A stretch of 64,000 nucleotides of DNA from positions 1,984,001 through 2,048,000 of the forward strand of contig CAVVUC010000002.1 in NCBI GenBank assembly GCA_963751395.1, written 5' to 3'. Numbering within the stretch: position 1 is the stretch's first letter; each line of letters starts with the position of its first letter. The DNA is from CAVVUC01 sp963751395. GTDB lineage: Bacteria; Verrucomicrobiota; Verrucomicrobiia; Chthoniobacterales; Chthoniobacteraceae. Under the pieces are notes generated by a model, which ran no database searches, was not told where the DNA came from, and saw nothing but the letters and a program-made list of their open reading frames with translations. This document shows positions 43,828 to 51,666 of the stretch, in pieces. Made by a program: the position numbers and the translations under genes.

Positions 43828-44550
43828 ATGGCATTGAACATCGATCTGCACTGCCACTCGTTTTTTTCGGGAGACGGTGTGAGCAGCCCGGAGGAACTGA
43901 TTGCCTCGGCGCGCAGCAAGGGGCTTCATGGTTTTGCAATCACCGACCACAACACGTGTGATTGCGTCAGCTACCTGCTCGACAAAGGGCTGATGCGACA
44001 GGACGGATTACCGGTGGACGGATTTTTGATTCTGCCCGGCGTGGAAGTCACGACTGCGGACGGGCATCTGCTTTGCATCGGCGCAACGCTTCCGTTTTTG
44101 AAAGGCACACCCGCGGGAGAGGTCTGCAAACTGATCCACGAGGCCGGCGGCCTCGCAATCCCGCCGCATCCGTATGATCTTTTCCGCGCCGGCATCCGGC
44201 AGGCGACGCTCGACACACTCGAGATCAATGCGCTGGAGGTTTTCAACGCCGCCACGACACTCAAGCGTTACAACAACCAGGCGTTCAAATATGCGCAGGC
44301 GCGCGGGCTGCCCATGACGGCCGGCAGCGACGCGCATCACGAAGCGGCGATCGGGACGGCTTACACGATTCTGCACACCGACGATTTTTCACTCAAGGGC
44401 GTGCTCGCGCAGATTTTGAAAAGCAACGAACTGAATCAAAAATACATGAGGCCGCGCGACAGCATCCGCAAGACGTGGAACAACTGGATGCGCCTGCGGC
44501 GGCGCAAGCGTCATCTGCCGGTGAAGAGTCCGGAATCTGACAAGTCGTGA
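43828..44550 (+). CDS. PHP-domain metal-dependent phosphoesterase
   Basis: A 240-residue PHP-domain hydrolase. Metal ligands are visible at IDLHCHSFFSGDG (HxH), ITDHNT (DHN), LPGVEVTT (Glu), PPHPYD (HP) and GSDAHH (DAH). These place it with the stand-alone PHP phosphoesterases that act on a phosphate ester of unknown identity. Start ATG 43828 sits right before MALNIDLHCHSF; an upstream open frame begins at 43810 without support. The C-terminus is basic (WMRLRRRKRHLP). It is divergent from the LacI gene across about 300 bases, which hold the operator candidate and nothing else that I can name. Confidence 0.85.
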   Translation: MALNIDLHCHSFFSGDGVSSPEELIASARSKGLHGFAITDHNTCDCVSYLLDKGLMRQDGLPVDGFLILPGVEVTTADGHLLCIGATLPFLKGTPAGEVCKLIHEAGGLAIPPHPYDLFRAGIRQATLDTLEINALEVFNAATTLKRYNNQAFKYAQARGLPMTAGSDAHHEAAIGTAYTILHTDDFSLKGVLAQILKSNELNQKYMRPRDSIRKTWNNWMRLRRRKRHLPVKSPESDKS

Positions 44551-44659
44551 CCCAAAACCTGACGGGTTGTCTGCGCCGACGGAAGAATTCCGACCGGACC
44601 AGTCCCGCGCTGGCTAACAAACTCCCTGGCAGCGTCGAATTCAACCCACGGCCCAGGAG

Positions 44660-46084
44660 CTACAGCTTGTAAAACTGCTCCCAGTCCTTGCGCGGCGGCA
44701 CGCCGGCGAGCAGTTCGTTGGCGAGCTTGTGATTGGTGATCTGGCTCGTCGCCGGATCGAACGCGAGCTTTGCATTCACGCGTTGCGCGATGACGCCGAT
44801 CGCCATCGCCTGGCACAACGGCCCGGCCACGGCAAAAGACGAACGGCAGGTCTCGTCGCCCTTGCAGGCTTTCAGGAAGTTCGCGAAATGGTTCGACGGA
44901 CTCTTCGGCACCGGCGGCAGCTTGGCCGCCATTTCCTTCGCCTTTTCGTCGGGAATGATTTTCAGAATGGCACCGTGCGAGCCGCCTTTGAATGTCAGAC
45001 CCTCGCCGTAAATGACCTTGCCCGGCGGGCGTTTCTTCGTGTCGATGCTGCCGGCGGATGGCGGCGGAATGTTCGGGTCCACGACCGCCTCGCCGATGTT
45101 GTCCGGCAGCGGTGGCAAATTATTCTGGCCGTCATACCAGGTGAGTTCCAACGGCGGCCGGGTGCCGCGCGCGGGGAAACGGAACGCGAGCGTCGATGCC
45201 TGCGGGAAGATGAACGGACTATAGCCTTCCAGCTTCACCGACTCGACTTCCGTCGGCAGACCGAGCTGCAAAAACTCGTGCGCGGTGTCGAAGATGTGCG
45301 CGCCCCAGTCGCCGAGCGCGCCGTTGCCGAAATCAAACCACGAGCGCCACTCGCCGTTGACGTAGCCCTTGTTGTAGGCGTGCTGCTGCGCCGTCGCCAG
45401 CCAGCAATCCCAGTCGAGGGTCGCAGGCATAGGTTCTTCCGGCAACAGACCGTCCACTTTCATGCCATGCCAGCGTCGCTTGCTGTTCATGTAGGCGGTG
45501 ATTTTGGTGACGTTCTTGATGATGCCGGCGTCCACCCACGCCTTGAACTGGAAGTAATTCGCCTCGGAATGTCCCTGGTTGCCCATCTGCGCGGCGACCT
45601 TGTATTTCTTCTCCGCCGCCATCATCAGCTCGATTTGCCGGAAGCTGTGGCCCATCGGCTTCTCGCAGTAAACATGCTTGCCGAGCGACATCGCCAGCAT
45701 CGCGATGGGGAAATGCGAAAAATCCGGCGTGCCCACGCTGACCGCGTCAATGTCCTTGCCCATCTTGTCGAACATTCTCCGGAAATCCTGGAAGCGCGGG
45801 ACGTTCGGAAACTGTTTCAAAATCTTCTGCGTGTGCGGCGCGCCCATGTCCGTGTCGCAGAGCGCGACGATGTTGGCCAGGCCCGTCGCGTGCAGCTTGC
45901 CGATGATCTCCGCGCCGCGATTGCCAATGCCGATGCAGGCCAGGTTCACTTTGCCGGTGGAACCCGCCGCCATCAGCAGGCGCGGGGCGAAAACGGAAGC
46001 GGTCCCGGCCGCCAGAAGACCTTTGAGAAATGAACGGCGGTGCATCTGCGAGGCCGGTTGGTTTTTGCGATAGCTCGATTTCAT
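44660..46084 (-). CDS. Gfo/Idh/MocA-family oxidoreductase, Tat-exported
   Basis: A 474-residue NAD(P)-dependent oxidoreductase of sugar or sugar-derivative metabolism. The N-terminus has a twin-arginine signal (MHRRSFLKGLLAAGTASVFAPRLLMAAG). The Rossmann region reads KVNLACIGIGNRGAEIIGKL, with VALCDTDM, VGTPDFSHFPIAMLAMSLGKHVYCEKPMGHS (the EKP motif, catalytic Lys) and MGNQGHSEANYFQFKAWV. The C-terminal sheet includes DWGAHIFDTAHEFL. This long, Tat-linked subtype is common in Verrucomicrobiota and Planctomycetes beside DUF1080 proteins, and here one lies 30 bases upstream on the same strand. The two probably act together in the periplasm on an oligosaccharide. Confidence 0.92.
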   Translation of the reverse strand: MKSSYRKNQPASQMHRRSFLKGLLAAGTASVFAPRLLMAAGSTGKVNLACIGIGNRGAEIIGKLHATGLANIVALCDTDMGAPHTQKILKQFPNVPRFQDFRRMFDKMGKDIDAVSVGTPDFSHFPIAMLAMSLGKHVYCEKPMGHSFRQIELMMAAEKKYKVAAQMGNQGHSEANYFQFKAWVDAGIIKNVTKITAYMNSKRRWHGMKVDGLLPEEPMPATLDWDCWLATAQQHAYNKGYVNGEWRSWFDFGNGALGDWGAHIFDTAHEFLQLGLPTEVESVKLEGYSPFIFPQASTLAFRFPARGTRPPLELTWYDGQNNLPPLPDNIGEAVVDPNIPPPSAGSIDTKKRPPGKVIYGEGLTFKGGSHGAILKIIPDEKAKEMAAKLPPVPKSPSNHFANFLKACKGDETCRSSFAVAGPLCQAMAIGVIAQRVNAKLAFDPATSQITNHKLANELLAGVPPRKDWEQFYKL

Positions 46085-46114
46085 AGCGGTTGCCTTTGCG
46101 GTCAGTGTTCGACT

Positions 46115-47551
46115 TTAATTTCCCGGCAGTTCCCGGATTTTCACGTTGCGGAAGGAGACTTCGTTGCCGTGGTCCTGCAACAAAATGTGGCCGTCCGCCC
46201 ACTCGCCGAAAGTCGGGATGTTGTGATACTTGCTCGCCGCAACCGTCGCTCGGAATTCCGGCGAGCCGCGCTCGAACTCAAGCGTCTTCGCGCCGTTCAG
46301 CCAGAACTCGATGTGCCGGCCCTGCGACAAAATCCGCGCGTGGTTCCATTCGCCGACGGGCATCACTTTTTTGTCCTTTGCCGCCGGAATCAAATCGTAA
46401 AGCGAGCCGATCGTGCGGTTGCCGTCGCGGCCCTTTTTGGCGTCCTCGTGCCGCGCGTCATCGAGAATCTGAAACTCCATTCCGATCGCCGAGCCTTTGC
46501 CCACCGGCTTTCCCGTCACCTTGTCAATCGGCGAAAGGTTCGGCTGCACGAAAAACTTGATGCCGCTGTTCGCGCCGGGAGTGATCTTGAAATCCGCCAA
46601 CATCTCGAAATTCGCATAGCGTTTGCGCGTGATGATGTCGCCGGCTGCCGCGGATTCCTCGCCGCCATTTTCATGCACGGTCAGCACGCCGTCATGAATC
46701 GTCCAGCCGGCTTTGGGAAATTCCTCCGACTTCGCGCTGCGCCAGCCTTCGGAAGTCTTGCCGTCCCAAAGCAATTGCCAGCCGTCCGCTTTTTCCCGGT
46801 CGGTCACGATGTTCGACGCGCTGGCACCGGCGTCGGATTTGATTTCGCGGATGCGGATGTTGCGGAACCGGACTTCCAGCCCCGATCGCCCCTCGTCTTT
46901 GCCCACCGCATGCACCTGCAAGCCGATGAGGCCGCGTGGAGTGAGGCTGTCGGTGATGTCCGCGCGCGGTTCGCCGTTGAGCCAAGTCTTGATCGACGGA
47001 CCGGATGCCACAATCCGCAGTTTGTTCCAGTCGCCGGGTTTGCTGACCTTTGCTCCTTGTTCGGTGAAAGCCTTGCCCTGCGCGCCTTTCTCGCCGCCGG
47101 TCGGGAAAAGCCAGCCGCGTCGCGCTTCGTCGTAAATGCCGCCGGTCCACCAGCGGTTGCGCGGCGTCTCCATATCGATCTCCACCTGGTATCCGTGAAC
47201 GCGGTCGGCGGGAAGTTTGATCAGTTTGCCTCCAATGTTCATCGTCCGCGCGTCGGGGAAACATTCGCTGCGAATCTGCACGCCGGAGTTGAGTGCGGGA
47301 TCGGCTTTGAATTCCAACTCCAGCTCGAAGTCGCCAAACTCCTGCGCCGCACAGAGGAAGCTGTTCGGCGTTCCCGCGACCGACCGGCCGACGATCGCGC
47401 CGTCCTCGACGGAGTATTTCGCCTTGCCGCTGTGCTCGACCCAGCCGTCGAGGTTTTTGCCGTTGAAAAGATCGATCCAGCCTTCGTCCGCGCGGAGATC
47501 CGATGCGGCGAGGGCGAGGAGCGCGAGGAGGGAGAATGAGAGTGTGCGCAT
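46115..47551 (-). CDS. double DUF1080 (3-keto-disaccharide hydrolase) protein
   Basis: A 478-residue exported protein. The signal peptide is MRTLSFSLLALLALAASDLRA. Two DUF1080 beta-sandwich domains follow: EGWIDLFNGKNLDGWVEHSGKAKYSVEDGAIVG (about 22-250), and DGWQLLWDGKTSEGWRSAKSEEFPKAGWTIHDGVLTV (about 265-478). Each has the family ELELEFK/MLADFK and NSGV/NSGI strands. Members hydrolyse 3-keto-disaccharides or bind glucans. The ATG at 47551 is chosen because earlier open frame (to 47887) reads through a palindromic repeat. Directly upstream of the Gfo/Idh oxidoreductase gene, likely one operon: oxidation of a sugar to the 3-keto form, then cleavage. Confidence 0.9.
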   Translation of the reverse strand: MRTLSFSLLALLALAASDLRADEGWIDLFNGKNLDGWVEHSGKAKYSVEDGAIVGRSVAGTPNSFLCAAQEFGDFELELEFKADPALNSGVQIRSECFPDARTMNIGGKLIKLPADRVHGYQVEIDMETPRNRWWTGGIYDEARRGWLFPTGGEKGAQGKAFTEQGAKVSKPGDWNKLRIVASGPSIKTWLNGEPRADITDSLTPRGLIGLQVHAVGKDEGRSGLEVRFRNIRIREIKSDAGASASNIVTDREKADGWQLLWDGKTSEGWRSAKSEEFPKAGWTIHDGVLTVHENGGEESAAAGDIITRKRYANFEMLADFKITPGANSGIKFFVQPNLSPIDKVTGKPVGKGSAIGMEFQILDDARHEDAKKGRDGNRTIGSLYDLIPAAKDKKVMPVGEWNHARILSQGRHIEFWLNGAKTLEFERGSPEFRATVAASKYHNIPTFGEWADGHILLQDHGNEVSFRNVKIRELPGN

Positions 47552-47624
47552 GATTGAAAGAAGAAAGTGGGCAGAATGAGGCGCGAAATGTGCAAGGTCA
47601 ATCGTGTGTTTCAAAATCACGTTA

Positions 47625-47874
47625 AACCCGAACGCCGCGATCGAGGCCCGGAGGGCCGGAACGCAATTAGCCGGTGGTGGAGTAAGGAACGAACGGAACC
47701 ACCGGAAACCCGCAATGGCAGAGCATTCGCCCTGGCAGGGGCGACGGAGCCGGCGAGGACCACCCGTTCCTCCGCACCCTTCGGGGCGGTTCGCTTTTGT
47801 CCGCCAATCCGGTGGTTTCGCTCCGCTCCACCACCGGCTAATTTCCGGCTGTCCCTTCGGGACGGTGGACGGAA
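47625..47874. repeat. dispersed palindromic repeat (family 2), copy 2
   Basis: Starts AACCCGAACGCCGCGAT as copy 1 at 8758 does. It carries an inverted pair around CCGGTGGTGGAG, and ends in TAATTTCCGGCTGTCCCTTC, a piece also found near 19304. It fills most of the 47552-47989 gap; the rest holds the integrase leader hairpin (GGCATCCC, six bases, GGGATGCC, at 47967-47988). Confidence 0.8.
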
Positions 47875-47989
47875 CACGATAAGTCATTTAACAAACGTCA
47901 CTTCCACTCAATCGAGCAAGAATGGGCATGGATTATCATGCAGAAAATCATGCAACTCTTTGACACGGCATCCCAGGGCAGGGATGCCC

Positions 47990-49212
47990 ATGAAAAAGAA
48001 AAGAGCCTCGATCATCACCGTTGGCCAGGACAAATCCGAGATCAAAATCTACAGATCAAAATCTACTGCCTGCATCGCTCCAATGGTTATACCTTCCGAC
48101 AGTGTTGCTGGTATGCAATGGGGCGGCGGCAGACCAAAGCTTTCTCGGACATCAACGCCGCAAAGCTTTTCGCCCAGCAGAAAAGCATCGCGCTCGCCAA
48201 CGGGCTTTCCGGCCTCGCCGCGGCCAGCCTTCGTGATGTCGAGATCCTCCAGTCCTGCCAGCAGCGGGCAGCCCGTTTCGGGATCACACTGCCGGCAGCC
48301 ATCGAGGAATGGACCTCCGCACGGGAACTCATCAAGAGCGGGTCGCTCATGGATGCCGTGCGCTTTTATGCTTCGCATCACGCGGATATCCCCCGGCGAA
48401 CCGTTTCAGAACTGACTCCCGAGTTCATCGAGGCGAAGAAATCCGCCAATTTCTCGCAGGTCTATTTGGCCACGCTTGGGACGCGGATCGGGAAGTTCGA
48501 GAGGCAGTTCGGCTCTGTGCCAATCACCGACATCACCACCCCGCAGGTGGATCAATTCCTCCGACGGCTAAATCTCGGCCCCAGCACTCGCAACGCGGTG
48601 AGAAAATCTGTGGTGGCATTTTTTAGCTGGGGGCGAAAGCAGGGTTGCCTGCTCGCAGACAGGGCCACTGCCGCTGAAGGGTCCATGACATTTTCTGAAC
48701 TGGACAGTGCCCCGGAAATCTACACCCCGCAGGAGATGCGCAGATTGCTCGCATCCTGCGAACGAGAGGTGATTCCCATGGTGGCAATTGGCGGATTCTG
48801 CGGCATTCGCAGTGCGGAGATCGCCCGGTTGCAGTGGGAGGATGTCCTTTGGGATCAGGGCTACATCGAGATCAAGGCACGAAGCGCAAAAACAAAAGCC
48901 CGGAGACTGGTGCCCATTCAGCCGAACTTGAAAGCCTGGCTTGAGCCCTATCGTGGCAGCAGCGGAGCGATCTGTGGATTCAACAGCCTGAGTTATTGCT
49001 ACAGGAACCTCTCAATCCTGTCCGGCGTTGAGTGGAAGCAGAACGCGCTGCGGCACAGCTACGCCAGCTACCGGCTCGCGCAGATCCAGGACGCAGCCAA
49101 AGTCTCCCTCGAAATGGGCAACAGCCCGCAAATGCTGTTCAAGCATTACCGGGAACTGGTGACGCCGGAAGCCGCAAAGGCATGGTTCGCCATCATGCCT
49201 GAAAAAGCGTGA
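47990..49212 (+). CDS. tyrosine recombinase/integrase, frameshifted
   Basis: A site-specific recombinase, probably of the prophage. Catalytic region: GFCGIRSAEIARLQW (Arg I), ARSAKTKARRLVPI (Lys), NALRHSYASYRLA (HxxR), GNSPQMLFKHYREL (His then Tyr). The N-terminal part has a SAM-like binding domain (FSQVYLATLGTRIGKFERQFG). The start ATG 47990 gives MKKKRASIITVGQDKSEIKIY; then a 14-base tandem duplication at 48039-48066 shifts the frame, and the correct frame resumes at YCLHRSNGYTFRQCCWYAMGRRQTKAF. Removing one unit joins the two halves without any mismatch. A start at 47938 in the second frame would avoid the duplication but yields non-family sequence. A hairpin sits right before the start (47967-47988) and a perfect palindrome right after the stop. 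Confidence 0.85.
48039..48066 (+). repeat. 14-bp tandem duplication in the integrase gene
   Basis: AGATCAAAATCTAC occurs twice in a row, at 48039-48052 and 48053-48066. The added 14 bases change the reading frame by two, and removing one unit restores the whole integrase. Confidence 0.9.
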
Positions 49213-49237
49213 TCCTCTCGTTGCGCAACGAGAGGAT
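49212..49237 (+). terminator. perfect palindrome after the integrase stop
   Basis: Arms ATCCTCTCGTTGC and GCAACGAGAGGAT, 13 bases each with no loop, beginning at the last base of the integrase stop. Likely a terminator; a recombination site is the alternative. Confidence 0.6.
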
Positions 49238-49276
49238 GGCTCCGGCGAAACGGTTCGTTGACATGCGGCAAGCTGC

Positions 49277-49492
49277 ATGAACGAAACACATGCCGGGACG
49301 AAGCTGGTGAAGAAACGTGAGCTTGCCGCGATGATCGGCGTCAGCGCCCGCACCGTGGACAACTGGGTTGCCCAACGGCTGGTCCCGCATCTGGCGATCA
49401 CGTCGAGGCTCCACTTGTTTGATCCGGCGGCCGTCAAGAAGGCGCTGTCGGCCAGGTTTGGAGTGGAATCGCTTGGAGACGGCGCGAAGTGA
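49277..49492 (+). CDS. small HTH protein (excisionase/AlpA-like)
   Basis: A 71-residue protein with a single winged HTH of the MerR/excisionase kind: LVKKRELAAMIGVSARTVDNWVAQRLVPHLAITSRLHLFDPAAVKKAL. Such proteins direct excision or bind the integrase gene region. It follows the integrase in the same orientation, past the palindrome. Start ATG 49277 gives MNETHAGTK. Confidence 0.72.
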   Translation: MNETHAGTKLVKKRELAAMIGVSARTVDNWVAQRLVPHLAITSRLHLFDPAAVKKALSARFGVESLGDGAK

Positions 49493-49685
49493 ATCAGGCT
49501 CTGCGTCTTACGGCCCTTCCACGAACTTGAGGAAAGTAGAACTCGGTCTGCACGACGACGGGAGCGGGCGAACTCAGCAGCGCTCGGAGAGCACGGAATT
49601 TTTCACGAGCGTGCTCGGGTGAAAGCCATTTTACGCGGGAGAATCTTTTGCGATGATTTGTGTTCATGGCGCAAGACTTTGCCGA

Positions 49686-49715
49686 ATAGGGTAGGACATA
49701 CGTTGTCCACCCTAT
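49686..49715 (-). terminator. hairpin at the end of the phage operon
   Basis: ATAGGGTAGGACA pairs with TGTCCACCCTAT (one unpaired base) around a short TACGT loop, 9 bases past the last minus-strand gene. The rest of the 49493-49723 gap shows nothing I can name. Confidence 0.5.
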
Positions 49716-49723
49716 GAAGAAAA

Positions 49724-49960
49724 TTAAAGCTGCGTTTGCTTCTGCTCCGGCGCGTAGTAAGGCGGCTGCGGTGTTTCCTCAGCCTTCCTCACGTTTGTCA
49801 GAATGCCGCCAAGATAGCCGAGCGCGCTGCCGGCCAGCGCTGAAACGCCCGCGTCAATCTGCCTGCCGGTGAACGCGGAGAACACGATGCCGGCGACCAG
49901 GATCATGAGGTTGCCGCCGATGACATAGATGACTGCGAGAATGACGTGGCGGTCGATCAT
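49724..49960 (-). CDS. small two-span membrane protein (holin-like)
   Basis: A 78-residue protein with two hydrophobic segments (VILAVIYVIGGNLMILVAGIVFSAF; VSALAGSALGYLGGILT) and a polar Pro/Gln-rich end (PPYYAPEQKQTQL). Its size, topology and place at the end of the phage operon fit a holin, but no family match is certain. Confidence 0.55.
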   Translation of the reverse strand: MIDRHVILAVIYVIGGNLMILVAGIVFSAFTGRQIDAGVSALAGSALGYLGGILTNVRKAEETPQPPYYAPEQKQTQL

Positions 49961-49976
49961 GCGACTATGCGCGGTG

Positions 49977-50270
49977 TCAATTCTGTCTTACGAAGTCCTG
50001 AATGCGCTCCAGCTTGTCCACGATGATCTGATGCCGGAGCTTGGCGTCCTCCACCGAGTCGCGCAGCGCCTTGACCATTTCCTTGAGGCTCTCGGTCTGG
50101 GTGACGAGCAGGCCCTGGATTTCCTTGTGCTGGAAACCGCATTGCAGGCTTTGTTCCGCGCTTGACTTGTCTTTGCGCCACAAACGATCCCCGATGAAGA
50201 TGAGCGCCTGGAACGCCGCGATGATGCCGCCGATCACCGAACCGAGCAGGACGAGATCTTGAGTGGTCAT
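49977..50270 (-). CDS. membrane-anchored coiled-coil phage protein (holin/spanin-like)
   Basis: A 97-residue protein with one N-terminal membrane span (LVLLGSVIGGIIAAFQALIFIG), followed by a charged coiled coil (FQHKEIQGLLVTQTESLKEMVKALRDSVEDAKLRHQIIVDKLERIQDF). It could be part of the lysis system. Its start overlaps the next gene's stop (ATGA, 50267-50270). Confidence 0.55.
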   Translation of the reverse strand: MTTQDLVLLGSVIGGIIAAFQALIFIGDRLWRKDKSSAEQSLQCGFQHKEIQGLLVTQTESLKEMVKALRDSVEDAKLRHQIIVDKLERIQDFVRQN

Positions 50271-50785
50271 TGCACGGTGAGTTGAGCTTGTCTGCCGATC
50301 TCGGCAATCATCCCCACAAGGGCAGCTCCGAACTGCGGGTTTTGCGCCGCCGTTGCGAAGCAGTCCGCGATGCGTGTCATTGGCGTCCCTGCAAACGTGA
50401 TCGTTGCGGTCACGGGTTGCGTCGGGTTCTGTGCGAAAACAATGATTCCCTTAACGTCATCCGTTTTGGAGGCATGTGCCTTGACTGCCGCGACGATGGT
50501 TTCGATCATCGAGTTGAATTGCGCGTCGGCTGCGCGTTTTGCCGCCAAGTCCCTGATGTTCACCTTCACCCCGCCTGTGGCGAGAAGGTTCCCCGCGCCA
50601 TCATACGGTTTCAGGTCTGCAAACAGAAAGCCATTCATGGCCGGTCTTGCCGGTCTTGCGGGAGTGCTCTCAGATGCGGGAACGGCGGCTACTGCCTCTG
50701 CTGGGAAGTTGATGCTGAGACGAGCTATCCACATGGCGCTCATGGCCTGCGGCGTGACGGGTGTTGGGTTCAGGATTGTTGCCAT
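50267..50785 (-). CDS. phage protein of unknown function
   Basis: A 172-residue protein without recognisable motif. Alternating strands (IWARLSINFPAEAV-type start, VTATITFAGTPMTRIADCF) and a helical end suggest a small structural or fibre-attached domain. It lies between the membrane proteins and the fibre-like gene. Confidence 0.5.
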   Translation of the reverse strand: MATILNPTPVTPQAMSAMWIARLSINFPAEAVAAVPASESTPARPARPAMNGFLFADLKPYDGAGNLLATGGVKVNIRDLAAKRAADAQFNSMIETIVAAVKAHASKTDDVKGIIVFAQNPTQPVTATITFAGTPMTRIADCFATAAQNPQFGAALVGMIAEIGRQAQLTVQ

Positions 50786-50800
50786 AGTTGGTGTCGGGTG

Positions 50801-50899
50801 TCATCTGTAGATGATGATTTGGATTGCGATGTAGAGAGCGAGTGCGGCCAAAACAACTGTCGTCAACGAAGTAAGCACGATGATTTGCCAAGGCTTCAT
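50801..50899 (-). CDS. 32-residue single-span membrane peptide
   Basis: Reads MKPWQIIVLTSLTTVVLAA followed by LALYIAIQIIIYR, one hydrophobic helix with a basic residue at each end. Its ATG overlaps the previous gene's stop as ATGA (50896-50899), a sign of translational coupling. Gene-dense context supports it as real. Function unknown; phage lysis or membrane docking is possible. Confidence 0.5.
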   Translation of the reverse strand: MKPWQIIVLTSLTTVVLAALALYIAIQIIIYR

Positions 50900-51666
50900 A
50901 AGAGCGCGGCTCCGAAACATGCGGCGGATTCAATGCCTGTGAAAAGAATGTCAGGGGTGCCGTCAGGTGGATAGTTTAAGTAGAATATGTCGCCACCGAC
51001 GAGGCCGGGAAATGGCTTTGGAAATGGATAATAGACGTAGGCATCTCCAGTTACGTCCTCTCTGTAACCATTCGGGATGACGCCACTCCCATTGCTAAAA
51101 TAGGCATCACCCCAAACGTAGCTATTTCCCATCGAAGTATTAGGGCCGTTGAAAAATGCCGTGCCATGAATAGTAGCGGCCCACACATAGGCGTCCCACA
51201 AGTTTGTGTATCCGTTACACCAGACACTAGCAGTCACCGTATTGAAGTTAATTGCGTAAGCTGATGGAGCGCCCGGATACCACTCCGGCACTTGAAGTGT
51301 GCTATCCGATAACGCGCTCGTATTTACGGATATTCCCGCACCTCGAAAACCAGCCTCGATGAATGTGTTATGTATGCAAGCACCTGATTCCAATCGAGCT
51401 TCCCCGGATGCGTAAATGGCGCATCCATCTCCGAGTTCAGTCCAGTTGGTAGCGCCAACTGAAACATTGTTGACCGCAACCTCTCCATATATCGGAATCC
51501 AGTCGGCGCGGTCGATGTATGCCCAGTCGAACTCATGAGGCGGGTAGCCAGTCCCCGGCCCTTGCAGGGTGGGAGGCTCGCCCCCTAACGATTGCCAATT
51601 TAAGTGATAGCTCAAATCGTATGGAGTGAGGCAAGTATAGTCAGGTTGGAAAACTGCAACACTCAT
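50896..51666 (-). CDS. tail fibre or receptor-binding-like protein
   Basis: A 256-residue protein rich in aromatic residues and glycine, with a repetitive middle (AYVWAATIHGTAFFNG, MGNSYVWGDAYFSNGS, VTGDAYVYYPF) that resembles a beta-helix or beta-prism of a phage fibre tip. It opens with MSVAVFQPDYTCLTPYDLSYHLNWQSLGGEPP. No family assignment possible. Its ATG overlaps the stop of the glycosyltransferase fusion gene by 4 bases. Confidence 0.5.
   Translation of the reverse strand: MSVAVFQPDYTCLTPYDLSYHLNWQSLGGEPPTLQGPGTGYPPHEFDWAYIDRADWIPIYGEVAVNNVSVGATNWTELGDGCAIYASGEARLESGACIHNTFIEAGFRGAGISVNTSALSDSTLQVPEWYPGAPSAYAINFNTVTASVWCNGYTNLWDAYVWAATIHGTAFFNGPNTSMGNSYVWGDAYFSNGSGVIPNGYREDVTGDAYVYYPFPKPFPGLVGGDIFYLNYPPDGTPDILFTGIESAACFGAALL

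Noticed and set aside
47552..47887. N-terminal extension of the DUF1080 gene
   Set aside because: The open frame reads through the palindromic repeat; a clear signal peptide begins at 47551.
49712..49724. Possible att core near the phage operon end
   Set aside because: I compared the ends near 47900, 49700 and 62650 by eye and found no shared direct repeat long enough to call an attachment site.
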